From DATJPD01 sp036394195 (GTDB lineage Bacteria > Pseudomonadota > Alphaproteobacteria > CACIAM-22H2), in assembly GCA_036394195.1 (NCBI GenBank), contig DASWFO010000236.1:1-57978 (forward strand): DNA of 57,978 bases, in the 5' to 3' direction. Position numbers and translations under genes: made by a program. Shown piece after piece: positions 40,792 to 49,922 of the stretch. Within the stretch, counting starts at the first letter, position 1; each line of letters opens with the position of its first letter. The notes beneath the pieces are model-generated. The model did no database searches. It was not told the DNA's origin and worked only from the letters and a program-made list of their open reading frames with translations.

Positions 40792-42096
40792 ATGGCGACG
40801 ATCACGGCGACGGCCGACGACTACACTCCGCGCGAGCGCAAATTCGTCACCTGGTCGGCGCTTCTCGGCTACGCGTTCGACTTCTACGACCTGATCATCA
40901 TGGCGTTCCTGCTGACGCAGATTCAGCGGTCGCTCGGCATGACGTTGACGCAGACCGGGATGATCGTGTCGATGACGCTGACCGGCTCGGTGCTCGGCGG
41001 CATCGGCATTGGCTGGCTCGGCGACAAGATTGGCCGGAAGAACGCGCTGCTCGTGAGCCTCGGCCTGCTCGCCGCCGGCTCGATCCTGTCGGCCTTCGCC
41101 TGGGATTTCACCTCGCTCCTCCTCTTTCGCATCATCACCGGCATCGGCGTCGGCGGTGAGTGGGGAGCCGGCATGGTGCTGCTGAACGAGGTCTGGCGCA
41201 GCCACGGCCGCGGCTTCGGATCGGGCGTCGTGCAGGCCATGTCGGCTGCCGGGACCGCGATTGCGGTCCTTGTCGCGACGTTCGCGCTGACGAATCTCAG
41301 CGAAGATCAATCCTGGCGCGCCGCCATGCTGTTCGGCGGAATTCCGGTGTTCCTGATGATCTTCGTGCGCGCGAAGATGCCGGAATCCAAGCTGTGGACC
41401 GAATACGACGGCCTGCGCAAAGCCGGCCGTCTACCGCCCGAAAAGCGCGCCGAAAGAACGGCCCTGCTCGAGATCTTCCGCGGCGCCTCGCTCCGCTACT
41501 TCGTCGTCGGCGCCTTGATGTGCGGCGCCTATGTCATCTCGTATCAGTCGATCAGCATCTTCATGCCGACGCTGATGATCCGCGACCTCCACGCCAACCC
41601 TGTTGTCGTGCGCGAGGTGACGCTGATCTGGTGCCTGTTCTCGGCGAGCGGAATGCTGGTCGCCGGGTATTTCAGCGACCGCGGCGGGCGCAAGGGCGCC
41701 ATTCTCGGTTCGACCTGTGTGTGCATCATCGCGTTCCTGGCCTTCTATCTGTTCGGCCGGGCCGATTATCCGGGATCGGTGTTCGCCTGGTCGCTGTTCT
41801 GGTGCTACGCCCTATGGGGTCTCGGCCAAGGGTCGATCGGCGTGTTCGGGCCGTGGTATTCCGAGCTCTTCCCCGTCGAGCTCCGGTCGACCGGAACCTC
41901 GGTCACCTTCACCGCCGGCCGCCTGATCGGGAGCGTCATGCCCGCTCTCGTCCCGAAGATCGCGGAGTCCACCGGCCTGTTCAACGCCATGATGTTCGGC
42001 GTCATCGGTGCCGCGCTAAGCTTGGTCTTCGCGCTGTTCCTGCCGGAGACCGCGGGACGCAAATTCGCCGTGATCGAGGGCAAGGAGCACGGCTGA
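40792..42096 (+). CDS. MFS transporter of the sugar/aromatic-acid:H+ symporter type
   Basis: A 434-residue, twelve-helix carrier. The signature motif A after helix 2 is GWLGDKIGRKNALL, repeated in the second half as GYFSDRGGRKGAIL; GEWGAGMVLLNEVW and PELRS-like (PVELRSTGTSVTF) motifs mark the AAHS/MHS branch that imports organic acids. ATG 40792 follows GGGGGAG. No catabolic gene is adjacent, so the substrate is open. Confidence 0.9.
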   Translation: MATITATADDYTPRERKFVTWSALLGYAFDFYDLIIMAFLLTQIQRSLGMTLTQTGMIVSMTLTGSVLGGIGIGWLGDKIGRKNALLVSLGLLAAGSILSAFAWDFTSLLLFRIITGIGVGGEWGAGMVLLNEVWRSHGRGFGSGVVQAMSAAGTAIAVLVATFALTNLSEDQSWRAAMLFGGIPVFLMIFVRAKMPESKLWTEYDGLRKAGRLPPEKRAERTALLEIFRGASLRYFVVGALMCGAYVISYQSISIFMPTLMIRDLHANPVVVREVTLIWCLFSASGMLVAGYFSDRGGRKGAILGSTCVCIIAFLAFYLFGRADYPGSVFAWSLFWCYALWGLGQGSIGVFGPWYSELFPVELRSTGTSVTFTAGRLIGSVMPALVPKIAESTGLFNAMMFGVIGAALSLVFALFLPETAGRKFAVIEGKEHG

Positions 42097-42098
42097 AC

Positions 42099-42188
42099 GC
42101 AGGACGTTGCATCCACGTGATGCCCGACCATCTGGCGCGGCGCAACATGGAGCTGTTCGCCGACGAGGTGATGCCGAAACTGCGGTGA
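42099..42188 (+). pseudogene. Relic of the 3' end of an LLM flavin monooxygenase gene
   Basis: Immediately after the MFS stop, one frame reads HVMPDHLARRNMELFADE followed by VMPKLR and a stop at 42188. The RxxMELFAxEVMPxLR ending is the standard C-terminus of luciferase-like class oxidoreductases. Nothing of the ~300 upstream residues remains, since the MFS gene fills the space. It marks a deletion junction. Confidence 0.6.
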
Positions 42189-42191
42189 GCG

Positions 42192-44582
42192 TCAGGAGGA
42201 GACGGATTGCGGGACGACCGCCAGGATCGCCTCCGACAGCTCCGCCGCCGTGAACGGCTTGCGCAGCAACCGCCCGGTGTAGAAATCCGGCAGGATGCTG
42301 ATGTCCGCGTAGCCGGTCATCAGCAGGACCGACAGCTGCGGCCGCATCGCCCGTGCCTCGTCCGCGGTCGCGGCACCGTCGAGAACCGGCATCGCGAAAT
42401 CGATGAGCGCCATATCGACGCGGGCACCCTCGGCGAGCTTGGTCAACGCCTCCTCGCCGCTATCGGCCACGACGACATCGGCACTCATCTGCGCCAGCAT
42501 GTCCGCGATCACTTCACGGACCTCGACATCGTCGTCGACGAGCAGAATCGAGATGCCGGTCAAGGGCTCGGGCGGCTCAGCCTCGCTGGGGACCTCGGCG
42601 TGTGCCACCTCATGCGCGGGCGTGGCGCGCGGCAGGTAGATTTCCACCACGGTGCCCTGTCCGGGCGCGCTCTCGATACGCACGCCGCCGCCAAGCTGCT
42701 TGGCGATGCCCAGGACCTGCGACAGGCCGAGACCCGATCCTTCGCCGGGGGGCTTGGTCGTGAAGAACGGGTCGAAGGCGCGCGCCAGGATTTCCGGCGC
42801 CATGCCGACCCCGGTGTCGATGACGCGCAGCGTCACGTAGTCCCCCGGCGGCGGATCCTCCTCGCGCCGGGCCGCCGTTATCGTTGCGTTCGCGGTTTCG
42901 ATGACCACCGTACCGCCCGACGTCATGGCATCGCGTGCGTTGATGGCAAGGTTGAGGACGATCATCTCGAGCTGGGTGGCGTCGGCCATCGCAAGCGACA
43001 AATTATGACCGAGCTTGCGCTCGATCCGGACCTTGCCGCCCAACGTGCTGCTCAACAGACCGATCATGCCGTCGACGAGCCCATTCAGGTCGAGCGGACG
43101 CGGCTGCAGGTGCTGGCGGCGCGAAAACGCGAGGAGCTGGCGCGTCAGGCGGGCGCCCCGCTCGGCGGCGCTCATCGCGCGGTCGGCGAATCGCAAAGCG
43201 TCCGTCCCCGCCAAACGGCGCTGCAGCAGCTCGAGATTACCAAGGATGCCGGTCAGGAGATTGTTGAAATCGTGCGCGATGCCGCCGGTGAGCCGCCCGA
43301 CCGCCTCCATCTTCTGGGCCTGCCGAAGCTGCTCTTCGGCCTGCGCGCGCTCGGCGATTTCCGCCCGCAGCCGCTCGTTCGCGGCCGCCAGCTCCGCGGT
43401 GCGCTCCGCCACCCGGCTTTCGAGCGTCGCGTTGAGCTCCTGGAGCGCGGTCTCGCGCCGCAGCAGCGTCATGCTCGTGCGGCGGAGCGCAAACCCCGCC
43501 CGATCGACTTCGATCAGACCGGTATCGATATCGCCGAGCGGCTCGCGGCGGCGCAATCTCTCCGCGGCGATGACGACCTGCTCCACCGGCCGCGCGATGC
43601 CGCGCGCCACCGACAGCGCAATCATGATGCCGAACGACAGGAGGCCGAGGCCAATGGCCGCCGCCCAGATCAGCGGCGCGCGAGCCGCCCGGGTAAAGTC
43701 GGCGACCGGCATGCCAATCGCGAACGTCCACGGATAGACGGGCGAGCGGCTGAAGGCGGCCATGGTCCTGATCCCCTCGAGGCTAACCACTTCGCCCATG
43801 CCCTCCCTCGCCTGGGTGATCAACTTCCGCAGATCAGCCGTCGCCTCCATTCCGACGAAGCGGGCGGCATCGCCCGTGCGCGCCACCACGGTTCCATCCT
43901 GGTCGACGATCGTGCCGATCCAGCTCGAGGGAAGGTGCTGGTCGCGGAGGATCCCGTCCAAGCTGTCGGCCTTGATGACGACGGCCAGGTGGTACGCAAG
44001 CGTGTCATCGCGCAGCAGCGGGTGCGTCAGTACGAAAATCGGCTGATGCGGCAATTGGCCGGTGATCAGGTTCGACAGCCGGACCCTGGTTTCCGGCATG
44101 GCGGCCCAACGGATGCCGTTCTGCTCCGGATGAACCGCCGGCAATGAGGTGCCACGGGGCACCGAGGTGTTCACCACTTGCTGATAATTGGGATCGAGGA
44201 GCACGAGCCAGAGGCCGTCGGTGCGGATGGCCGCTCGAGCCTGACGATCGAACGCCTCCAGGTTACCGGCCTCCAGATAAGGCGAGGTGGCCAGCGCCTC
44301 GAGCAGCGTCTGCGCCTGTCCGATCTGCCGATCGACGACCAGCGCCAGGGCGCGCGCCGTTTCCAGAAGCTGCTGTTCCGCGATGGCGCGCTGATGCCTG
44401 TACGCGTCGTTCACCAACAGCGCCGTCGTCAGCGCCGCCGGCCCCGCCACGGCAAGGACCAGCAGCACGAGCCGCATGCGGATCGAATTGAAGATCTGGG
44501 ACAGCTTATGCAAATCCGGCGGGTGCCCTCTCCCAAGCTGCACCCCGACCGTGCATGTCAGCGAGCTGAAACGACCGGCCAC
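42192..44582 (-). CDS. Membrane hybrid histidine kinase with dCACHE sensor and receiver
   Basis: A 796-residue kinase. First membrane helix ~36-58, a double-CACHE-like periplasmic sensor to ~300, second helix ~305-325, a HAMP-like linker, a coiled coil (LNATLESRVAERTAELAAANERL in two parts), the dimerisation box with H437 (GGIAHDFNNLLTGILGN), the ATPase domain (LNLAINARDAM, DTGVGMAPE, GSGLGLSQV) and a C-terminal receiver with D728 (MALIDFAMPVLDG). The start is uncertain: GTG 44582, or TTG 44510 just behind a GGGAGAGGG. No cognate regulator nearby. Confidence 0.9.
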   Translation of the reverse strand: MAGRFSSLTCTVGVQLGRGHPPDLHKLSQIFNSIRMRLVLLVLAVAGPAALTTALLVNDAYRHQRAIAEQQLLETARALALVVDRQIGQAQTLLEALATSPYLEAGNLEAFDRQARAAIRTDGLWLVLLDPNYQQVVNTSVPRGTSLPAVHPEQNGIRWAAMPETRVRLSNLITGQLPHQPIFVLTHPLLRDDTLAYHLAVVIKADSLDGILRDQHLPSSWIGTIVDQDGTVVARTGDAARFVGMEATADLRKLITQAREGMGEVVSLEGIRTMAAFSRSPVYPWTFAIGMPVADFTRAARAPLIWAAAIGLGLLSFGIMIALSVARGIARPVEQVVIAAERLRRREPLGDIDTGLIEVDRAGFALRRTSMTLLRRETALQELNATLESRVAERTAELAAANERLRAEIAERAQAEEQLRQAQKMEAVGRLTGGIAHDFNNLLTGILGNLELLQRRLAGTDALRFADRAMSAAERGARLTRQLLAFSRRQHLQPRPLDLNGLVDGMIGLLSSTLGGKVRIERKLGHNLSLAMADATQLEMIVLNLAINARDAMTSGGTVVIETANATITAARREEDPPPGDYVTLRVIDTGVGMAPEILARAFDPFFTTKPPGEGSGLGLSQVLGIAKQLGGGVRIESAPGQGTVVEIYLPRATPAHEVAHAEVPSEAEPPEPLTGISILLVDDDVEVREVIADMLAQMSADVVVADSGEEALTKLAEGARVDMALIDFAMPVLDGAATADEARAMRPQLSVLLMTGYADISILPDFYTGRLLRKPFTAAELSEAILAVVPQSVSS

Positions 44583-44685
44583 ATCCTAGTCAGATTTTTT
44601 TTATTTTGAACAGCGAGCATTTCGCGGCGCGCGCCGGCCGCTACGGCGCTACCACACCAGCCGGCGGCGATAGATCGACCGTCCG

Positions 44686-44859
44686 TCAGAGGAACAGGGC
44701 GGCGTAGACGACGTACAGCCAGCTGAGAATCCCGTGAATGATCGCCCACAGGATCGAGTGGTTGTTCGTGTAGGAGATGGCGATCGCCAGGGCCGAGCCG
44801 AAGCTCGCCCCATACTTCGCACCCTCCACCCGGATGCTGTAAGCCCGCCCACCGTTCAT
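44686..44859 (-). CDS. Small membrane protein, 57 residues
   Basis: Start ATG 44859 is preceded by GGAGGCGCAC. The protein has a short polar start (MNGGRAYSIRVEGAKYG) and two hydrophobic stretches (SFGSALAIAISYTNN, ILWAIIHGILSWLYVVYAALFL). The open frame continues upstream to 45888, but that part is antisense to the Rieske gene. Similar short proteins with the NNSxxWAxxHGxxSWxYVxYxxL pattern are, to my memory, found in alphaproteobacteria and phages. Function unknown. Confidence 0.65.
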   Translation of the reverse strand: MNGGRAYSIRVEGAKYGASFGSALAIAISYTNNHSILWAIIHGILSWLYVVYAALFL

Positions 44860-44970
44860 GTGCGCCTCCGTCTGCCCCGGGGCGACCATACCACGCCGGC
44901 CGAGCGGCGTTGACGGGCCGGACAAGCCCATGCAGGCTGTGCGCAACGAGGTCCGGGAGGGACGGGATAG

Positions 44971-46026
44971 ATGGACAAGCCACGATCGTTCCCGCTGAAC
45001 GCCTGGTATGTGGCCGCCTGGGATCACGAGATCGATCGCCAGCTGTGTGCCCGGACGATCTGCGGCAAGCGGCTCGTGATGTATCGCACCAGCCGCGGCG
45101 ACGTTGCAGCACTCGCGGACGCCTGTTGGCACCGGCTGGCGCCGCTGTCCAAAGGCTGGCTCGAGGACGACGAAGTCGTGTGCGGATATCACGGGCTGAA
45201 GTTCGACGCGCACGGCCGCTGCACGCATATGCCGTCCGAGGCAACGGTCAATCCTTCGGCCGCTGTCCGCGCTTTCCCCGTGGCACTGAAACACGGCTTC
45301 GTCTGGGTGTGGATGGGCGACGGTGCGGCGGCCGACCCGGCGGCGATCCCGGACATGCATTGGGTGAACGATCCGGGATGGGCTGGCGAGGGCAGCACCA
45401 CCCACGTCGCCTGCAATTATCGGCTTCTCATCGAGAACCTGATGGACCTGACGCACGAGACTTACGTGCATCGCACGTCGATCGGCCACAGCGCCATCAC
45501 CAACGCGCCGTTCGAGGTCGTGCATGGCGAACGCACGGTGCAGATGAAGCGCTGGATGCTGGATATCGACCCCCCGCCCTTCTGGTCCTTCCAGCTCGGC
45601 AGGCCCGGCCGGGTCGACCGCTGGCAGATCATCAATTTCGAGCCGCCGGCGGCCATCGTGCTCGATGTTGGCGTCGCGCTCGCCGGCACCGGCGCGCCGC
45701 AGGGCGATCGCGCTCAGGGCGTCACCGGCCGCGTGTGCCACTTCATCACCCCGGAAACCGAGAGCAGCTCCCATTTCTTCTGGATCGTCCGCCGCAACTA
45801 CGAACTGGACGATGCAAAGCTGACGATCGAGACGCGTGAGCGAAATGCCGCCATCGTCGCCGAGGACGTGAGCATGCTGACGGCACAACAGCGGACGATG
45901 GAGGAGAACCCGAACGCAGTTCTGTCGAATCTCAACATCGACGGCGGCGCCGTCTGGGCGCGTCGCCTCATCGACCGGATGATCCAGGCGGAGCTCGCGG
46001 CGGCCGGCGCGCGCGCCGCAGAGTGA
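44971..46026 (+). CDS. Rieske aromatic-ring oxygenase/O-demethylase (VanA-like)
   Basis: A 351-residue terminal oxygenase of the phthalate/vanillate family. Rieske cluster ligands C52-x-H54 and C71-xx-H74 (ACWHR, CGYHG) are intact; the mononuclear iron site is in LIENLMDLTHETYVHRTS with D159, H162 and H167 as ligands or bridge. VanA-type enzymes remove O-methyl groups from methoxylated aromatics as formaldehyde, using a separate reductase (VanB), which is not seen here. A MetE-like methyltransferase follows 38 bases later on the same strand. Confidence 0.9.
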   Translation: MDKPRSFPLNAWYVAAWDHEIDRQLCARTICGKRLVMYRTSRGDVAALADACWHRLAPLSKGWLEDDEVVCGYHGLKFDAHGRCTHMPSEATVNPSAAVRAFPVALKHGFVWVWMGDGAAADPAAIPDMHWVNDPGWAGEGSTTHVACNYRLLIENLMDLTHETYVHRTSIGHSAITNAPFEVVHGERTVQMKRWMLDIDPPPFWSFQLGRPGRVDRWQIINFEPPAAIVLDVGVALAGTGAPQGDRAQGVTGRVCHFITPETESSSHFFWIVRRNYELDDAKLTIETRERNAAIVAEDVSMLTAQQRTMEENPNAVLSNLNIDGGAVWARRLIDRMIQAELAAAGARAAE

Positions 46027-46064
46027 TCCGCAGCGCCGATCAATCAGGAGCCTCTTGCATCACC

Positions 46065-47186
46065 ATGACGTCCCGTACGACACCGCCCTTTCGCGCCGAT
46101 CACGTCGGCAGCCTTTTGCGGCCGCCCTCCCTGCTGGAGGCCCGCGAACGCCGCAAGCGGGGCGAGATTCCGGCCGCCGAGCTGACCCGCATCGAGGACC
46201 AGGCGATCCGCGAAGCCGTGAAGATGCAGGAGGACATCGGGCTCAAGGTTGCGAGCGACGGCGAATTCCGCCGCACGCTGTGGCATGTCGATTTCCTATC
46301 GTCGTTCGCGAACGTCGCGGTCGTTCCCGGCAAGATTAAGGTAAAGTTCCACACCCATGACGGCGACGTCGACCGCACGCCGTCGGCGCTCGCGGTCACC
46401 GGCAAGCTCGGCCGGCCGCGCCCCATCTTCGTGGAGCATTTCAAGTTCCTGAAATCGGTAACCCGGGCCGTCCCGAAGCTCACCATCCCCTCGCCCGCCA
46501 TCCTGCATTTCCGCGGCGGCCGGGAAGGGATCGACCGCAGCGCCTACCCCGACATGGACGGGTTCTATGCCGACCTGGCCCGGGTCTATCGCGAAGAGGT
46601 CAAGGACCTCGCCGAGGCCGGCTGTCGCTATCTGCAGATCGACGAGACCAATTTCGCCTATCTCTGCGACACCAAGCTGCGCGACGAGGTGAAGAAGATC
46701 GGCGAGGATCCAGACGAGCTTCCCCACACCTACGCGAAGCTGATCAACGGCGTCATAGCCGGCCGGCCGCCCGATATGACGGTCTGCATGCATATCTGCC
46801 GCGGCAATTTCGAGGGCGCCTGGCTGGCCGAGGGCGGCTACGAGCCGGTGGCCGAGGTGCTGTTCAACGAGATCGGCGTCAGCGGCTATTTCCTGGAATA
46901 CGACACCGCGCGCGCCGGCGGCTTCGAGCCGCTGCGCTTCGTACCGAAGGGAAAGACCGTGGTGTTGGGCCTCGTCACCACGAAGAGCGGAAAGCTCGAA
47001 ACCAAAGACGAGCTCAAGCGGCGCATCGACGAGGCGGCGCGCTACGTGCCGCTGGAGCAGCTGGCGTTGTCGCCGCAATGCGGCTTTGCCAGCGGCGAGC
47101 GCGGGAACAAGCTCTCGGTCGACGAGGAGATCAAGAAGCTTCGCCTGGTGGCCGAGACCGCGCGCGAGGTGTGGGGGAGCGCCTGA
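46065..47186 (+). CDS. MetE-like (cobalamin-independent methionine synthase C-terminal) protein
   Basis: A 373-residue TIM barrel of the MetE C-terminal/UROD-like family (PF01717). RADHVGSLLRPP near the start is typical, as is YLQIDETNFAYL. Zinc ligands are H and C in CMHICRGNF and a late C in LSPQCGFAS. Stand-alone MetE barrels may transfer methyl groups to thiols other than homocysteine. It follows the Rieske oxygenase, so a role in handling released methyl groups is possible but unproven. ATG 46065 is the best start; GTG 46023 is the frame start. Confidence 0.85.
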   Translation: MTSRTTPPFRADHVGSLLRPPSLLEARERRKRGEIPAAELTRIEDQAIREAVKMQEDIGLKVASDGEFRRTLWHVDFLSSFANVAVVPGKIKVKFHTHDGDVDRTPSALAVTGKLGRPRPIFVEHFKFLKSVTRAVPKLTIPSPAILHFRGGREGIDRSAYPDMDGFYADLARVYREEVKDLAEAGCRYLQIDETNFAYLCDTKLRDEVKKIGEDPDELPHTYAKLINGVIAGRPPDMTVCMHICRGNFEGAWLAEGGYEPVAEVLFNEIGVSGYFLEYDTARAGGFEPLRFVPKGKTVVLGLVTTKSGKLETKDELKRRIDEAARYVPLEQLALSPQCGFASGERGNKLSVDEEIKKLRLVAETAREVWGSA

Positions 47187-47217
47187 CGGAGCCGCGCGTT
47201 GGCGGACCGCAGCCGAC

Positions 47218-47373
47218 TCAGCGGCCCAAGCTCCGCTCCACAGCGGAGGGTGAATTTTCGGCGTATTCGAGCTCCGGCGGCGAGAGCCAGTGCGCCAGTC
47301 CGATGATCTCGGCGCCGATCACAAAGAGAAGCATCACCACGCCAATCAGTTTGTTCATCTCGATTGAATCCAT
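47218..47373 (-). CDS. 51-residue membrane protein resembling a cytochrome c anchor
   Basis: ATG 47373 to TGA 47218. The start MDSIEMNKLIG closely follows the N-terminal MDSFExNKxxGA anchor of alphaproteobacterial membrane cytochromes c (CycM type), with one membrane helix (IGVVMLLFVIGAEIIGLAHWL). No CxxCH haem domain follows: the protein ends after a short acidic and basic tail. It is either a genuine microprotein or the remains of a cytochrome gene. The ribosome site is weak. Confidence 0.55.
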   Translation of the reverse strand: MDSIEMNKLIGVVMLLFVIGAEIIGLAHWLSPPELEYAENSPSAVERSLGR

Positions 47374-47434
47374 ACTGGTGGGCGACAGCGCGCCGATTCA
47401 TACCCCCGACCAGTAAAGATTCAGTTGCAGCCGC

Positions 47435-47476
47435 GCAGCCTTGTACCGCGACATTGCAGCCTTGTACCGCGACATT
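47435..47476. repeat. Perfect 21-bp tandem duplication
   Basis: The unit GCAGCCTTGTACCGCGACAT plus T occurs twice without a gap, 47435-47455 and 47456-47476. It lies between the aldolase end (47492) and the start of the anchor-like gene (47373), in the latter's upstream region. An AT-rich TTAAGGTTAAA follows. Confidence 0.8.
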
Positions 47477-47491
47477 AAGGTTAAATTGCGG

Positions 47492-48274
47492 CTAGAGACA
47501 ATTACGCAAAAATACGGAGCGCTGCGTCGCCGCCTGCATCATCATGCCCGTGTCGCCGCCGGCGAGAATCATCCGCATGCCCATCGCGATGAAACGGCGC
47601 ATCAGGTCTTCGTTATAAACGCCGCCCATGCCGGGGAACTTGCCGTGCTTCTGGCACGCCGCGATGACCCGCTCATAAGCCCCCACGATGCGCGGATTGG
47701 CGAAATCCCCGGGAATGCCCATCTCCATCGCCAAGTCGTTGGTGCCGATCAATACCGCATCGACGCCCGGTACGGCGGCGATCGCGTCGACGTTTTCGAC
47801 CGCCTGCGGTGTCTCGACCATCACCGTGATGAGCGTCGCCGCATTCAGCGTGCTGGTGAGCTCGCCGATCTTCATCGCCTTGAAATCCACCTGCGGAAGC
47901 GACCCGGCCACGGAGCGGTGACCCGCCGGCGGATACCGCAAGTGATCCACGACCTCGCGCGCCTCCTCGTCCGTGTCGACATGCGGCATGACGATGCCGA
48001 GCGCGCCCCCGTCGAGCGCCCGGGTCGCCATCCAATATTGCCGGCTGGGCACCCGAACGAGCGGCGCAATTCCGGAATCGAGGGCCGCCACGGCGATCTG
48101 GCCGGCGGTATCGATTGACATCGTGTTGTGCTCGAGGTCGATGAAGAGCCAATCGTAGCCGCAGGTCTTCAGCGCCTTGGCGATGTCGACCGTACGAGCC
48201 ATTCGCAGGCCCAGGCCGATCGAGAGCTCGCCTCGTTCGAGCCGCTCGCGCGCGACATTGCGCAATGCTGTCAT
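47492..48274 (-). CDS. HpcH/HpaI-type class II aldolase
   Basis: A 260-residue pyruvate-dependent aldolase (PF03328) that splits 4-hydroxy-2-oxo acids in aromatic or sugar-acid breakdown. Visible: the catalytic His in WLFIDLEHNTMS, metal ligands in VMVETPQAVENVDAI (Glu) and VLIGTNDLAMEMG (Asp). The start ATG 48274 follows GGGAGGAACC; the frame start at 48295 is less likely. Together with the Rieske enzyme upstream on the other strand it hints at aromatic catabolism, but no complete pathway is present. Confidence 0.9.
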   Translation of the reverse strand: MTALRNVARERLERGELSIGLGLRMARTVDIAKALKTCGYDWLFIDLEHNTMSIDTAGQIAVAALDSGIAPLVRVPSRQYWMATRALDGGALGIVMPHVDTDEEAREVVDHLRYPPAGHRSVAGSLPQVDFKAMKIGELTSTLNAATLITVMVETPQAVENVDAIAAVPGVDAVLIGTNDLAMEMGIPGDFANPRIVGAYERVIAACQKHGKFPGMGGVYNEDLMRRFIAMGMRMILAGGDTGMMMQAATQRSVFLRNCL

Positions 48275-48538
48275 GGTTCCTCCCAGCGCGATCATACAAG
48301 ACCGACGAAAGCCGGAGAGATATCAGAAAAGGACGCAATCGCCCACGAACCTCCCGCTCCAGCAGTGGCAAAAATGTCACGCCCTGCGGGCTGTGGACGA
48401 AGATTTTGCCGGTTTTTCGGGGAAAACCTTGATCCCTAGACGATGTCGTTGGAAACGTTTAAAAACCACAGTCGGGCTGATCGATCGCTACACGCGACTC
48501 GGTCACGCGTAGACCGCGAATTCGGGGGAACACAGCGG

Positions 48539-49117
48539 ATGTCGGTAGGTCAGCGTTTCGGTGCGGCGATTGCGGGTGTCGTTGCGTGTGCTCTGGTGAC
48601 CGGGATCGGCGGCGCGGCCCGTGCGACCGACGGCATCGTCGATGAGGTCAAGGTCGGCGTCCTTGCCCACGACGTGAATATCGGTGGGCACCACAAAGAG
48701 AATGGCGTCGACATCAACGGCGAGGTCCTGTTCGGATCGCCGGACTTCCTGAAATGGATCTTCGCGCCGCGGCCGATGATCGGCGGCAGCGTGAACACGC
48801 AGGGAAATACGGATCAGGCGTATCTGGGCCTGACCTGGACGATCCTGGACTTCAAGCAGATCTTCACCGCCAGCGACGGCATTTACCTCAACGGCAGCCT
48901 CGGCGGTGCCGTCCATGACGGGCCTCTCGAGAGCTCCGATCCCAAGAAAAAGCAGCTGGGATCGCGCGTATTGTTCCGCGAGAGCGTTGAAATCGGCTAT
49001 CAATTCCTGCCGCGGCAGAGCATCTCGGTGTTCGGCGACCATATCTCCGACGCCGGTTTGACCAAGCATAACGCCGGTTTGAGCAATCTCGGCCTGCGCT
49101 ACGGCTACGGCTTCTAG
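48539..49117 (+). CDS. PagL-like lipid A deacylase family outer-membrane protein
   Basis: A 192-residue protein with a signal peptide (ending near ARATD) and a small beta-barrel of alternating residues. The C-terminal part has the PagL pattern: FGDHISDAGL with H168 and S170 as the likely catalytic pair, followed by NAGLSNLGLRYGYGF, an outer-membrane insertion end. The expected third catalytic residue, a Glu ~12 residues later in PagL, is not evident, so activity is uncertain. Substrate would be lipid A 3-O-acyl chains. Confidence 0.8.
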   Translation: MSVGQRFGAAIAGVVACALVTGIGGAARATDGIVDEVKVGVLAHDVNIGGHHKENGVDINGEVLFGSPDFLKWIFAPRPMIGGSVNTQGNTDQAYLGLTWTILDFKQIFTASDGIYLNGSLGGAVHDGPLESSDPKKKQLGSRVLFRESVEIGYQFLPRQSISVFGDHISDAGLTKHNAGLSNLGLRYGYGF

Positions 49118-49254
49118 CCTGTCCCGTTGACGGGGACCGCGCCCGGCCCCACACAAATCCCGCTTGCCTACGCCCCCTGCCTGTTATACGGGTGGGCGAG
49201 GTGGCCTGGGCGGGGGATGGCCGCGACAACGAACATAGCGACGGGACGAGAGGG

Positions 49255-49884
49255 ATGCGTGGTTCGCACCGTCTTTTGACCGAAGCATTTGCTGGCGCGC
49301 TGGCGGCGCTGCTGGCCACGGGCGCGTTTGCCCAGCCAGGCTCCTCCGTCGACCCGCGGCGCGACGTGACGGTCAACTACTCCGCTCTCGCCTCCGTTCC
49401 CGTGGGATCGGACATCTCGCCGCGCCAGCCGGCCGCTTCCCACCACTCCAACGCCAATATCCTGTCCGGGCTGTCGCTGAGCAATCTAACCACCAAGCCG
49501 GCGGACGAAGCGGATGCCGGCAAAGCCGCCGCCTCCGCTGACAAGGACGCGTCGCGGCCCGGCAATATCCTCTTCGACGTGACACCCAAATCCGCGTTCA
49601 CGCCCTATATCGGGCTCGGGTTCGGGGGCGTTGCGGGGCGCGTCAGCGATATGGGGCGGCCCGGCGCCTTCCTCGATAACGGCGCCGAGGGCGGACGGGC
49701 CTATCAGGGACTGGCCGGCTTCGCTTACACGATCGATAAGGGGACGAAGCTCGACTTCGGCTATAGGTTCGCGAACACCCAGCGTCCGAACATGCCGCTC
49801 GCCGACAATCTCGACCTCCCCGGGTCCGAGCGCGACCGCGCCGCGGTCCTCTCGCTGCGCTACGATTTGAATCCGCCGAAATAG
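49255..49884 (+). CDS. Outer-membrane beta-barrel protein
   Basis: A 209-residue exported protein: signal peptide to about GAFAQPG, a polar, Ser/Ala-rich segment of ~80 residues, then barrel strands (FTPYIGLGFGGVAGRVS, YQGLAGFAYTIDKGTKLDFGYRF, AAVLSLRYDLN). The closing strand ends Leu-Arg-Tyr, as in OmpA-like or Omp25-like porins, although the last residues are PPK, not aromatic. ATG 49255 lies after GAGAGG. Function not assigned; it follows the PagL-like gene in the same direction. Confidence 0.72.
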   Translation: MRGSHRLLTEAFAGALAALLATGAFAQPGSSVDPRRDVTVNYSALASVPVGSDISPRQPAASHHSNANILSGLSLSNLTTKPADEADAGKAAASADKDASRPGNILFDVTPKSAFTPYIGLGFGGVAGRVSDMGRPGAFLDNGAEGGRAYQGLAGFAYTIDKGTKLDFGYRFANTQRPNMPLADNLDLPGSERDRAAVLSLRYDLNPPK

Positions 49885-49922
49885 CGGCGGCGCTTTTTCT
49901 CCCCCTCGCCTCCTGCCGCCGA

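Noticed and set aside
42207..44147. Open frame of 646 codons on the plus strand
   Set aside because: Antisense to the hybrid histidine kinase; no recognisable domain.
48411..48428. GGTTTT/AAAACC hairpin upstream of the PagL-like gene
   Set aside because: Short stem without a T tract; could be chance.
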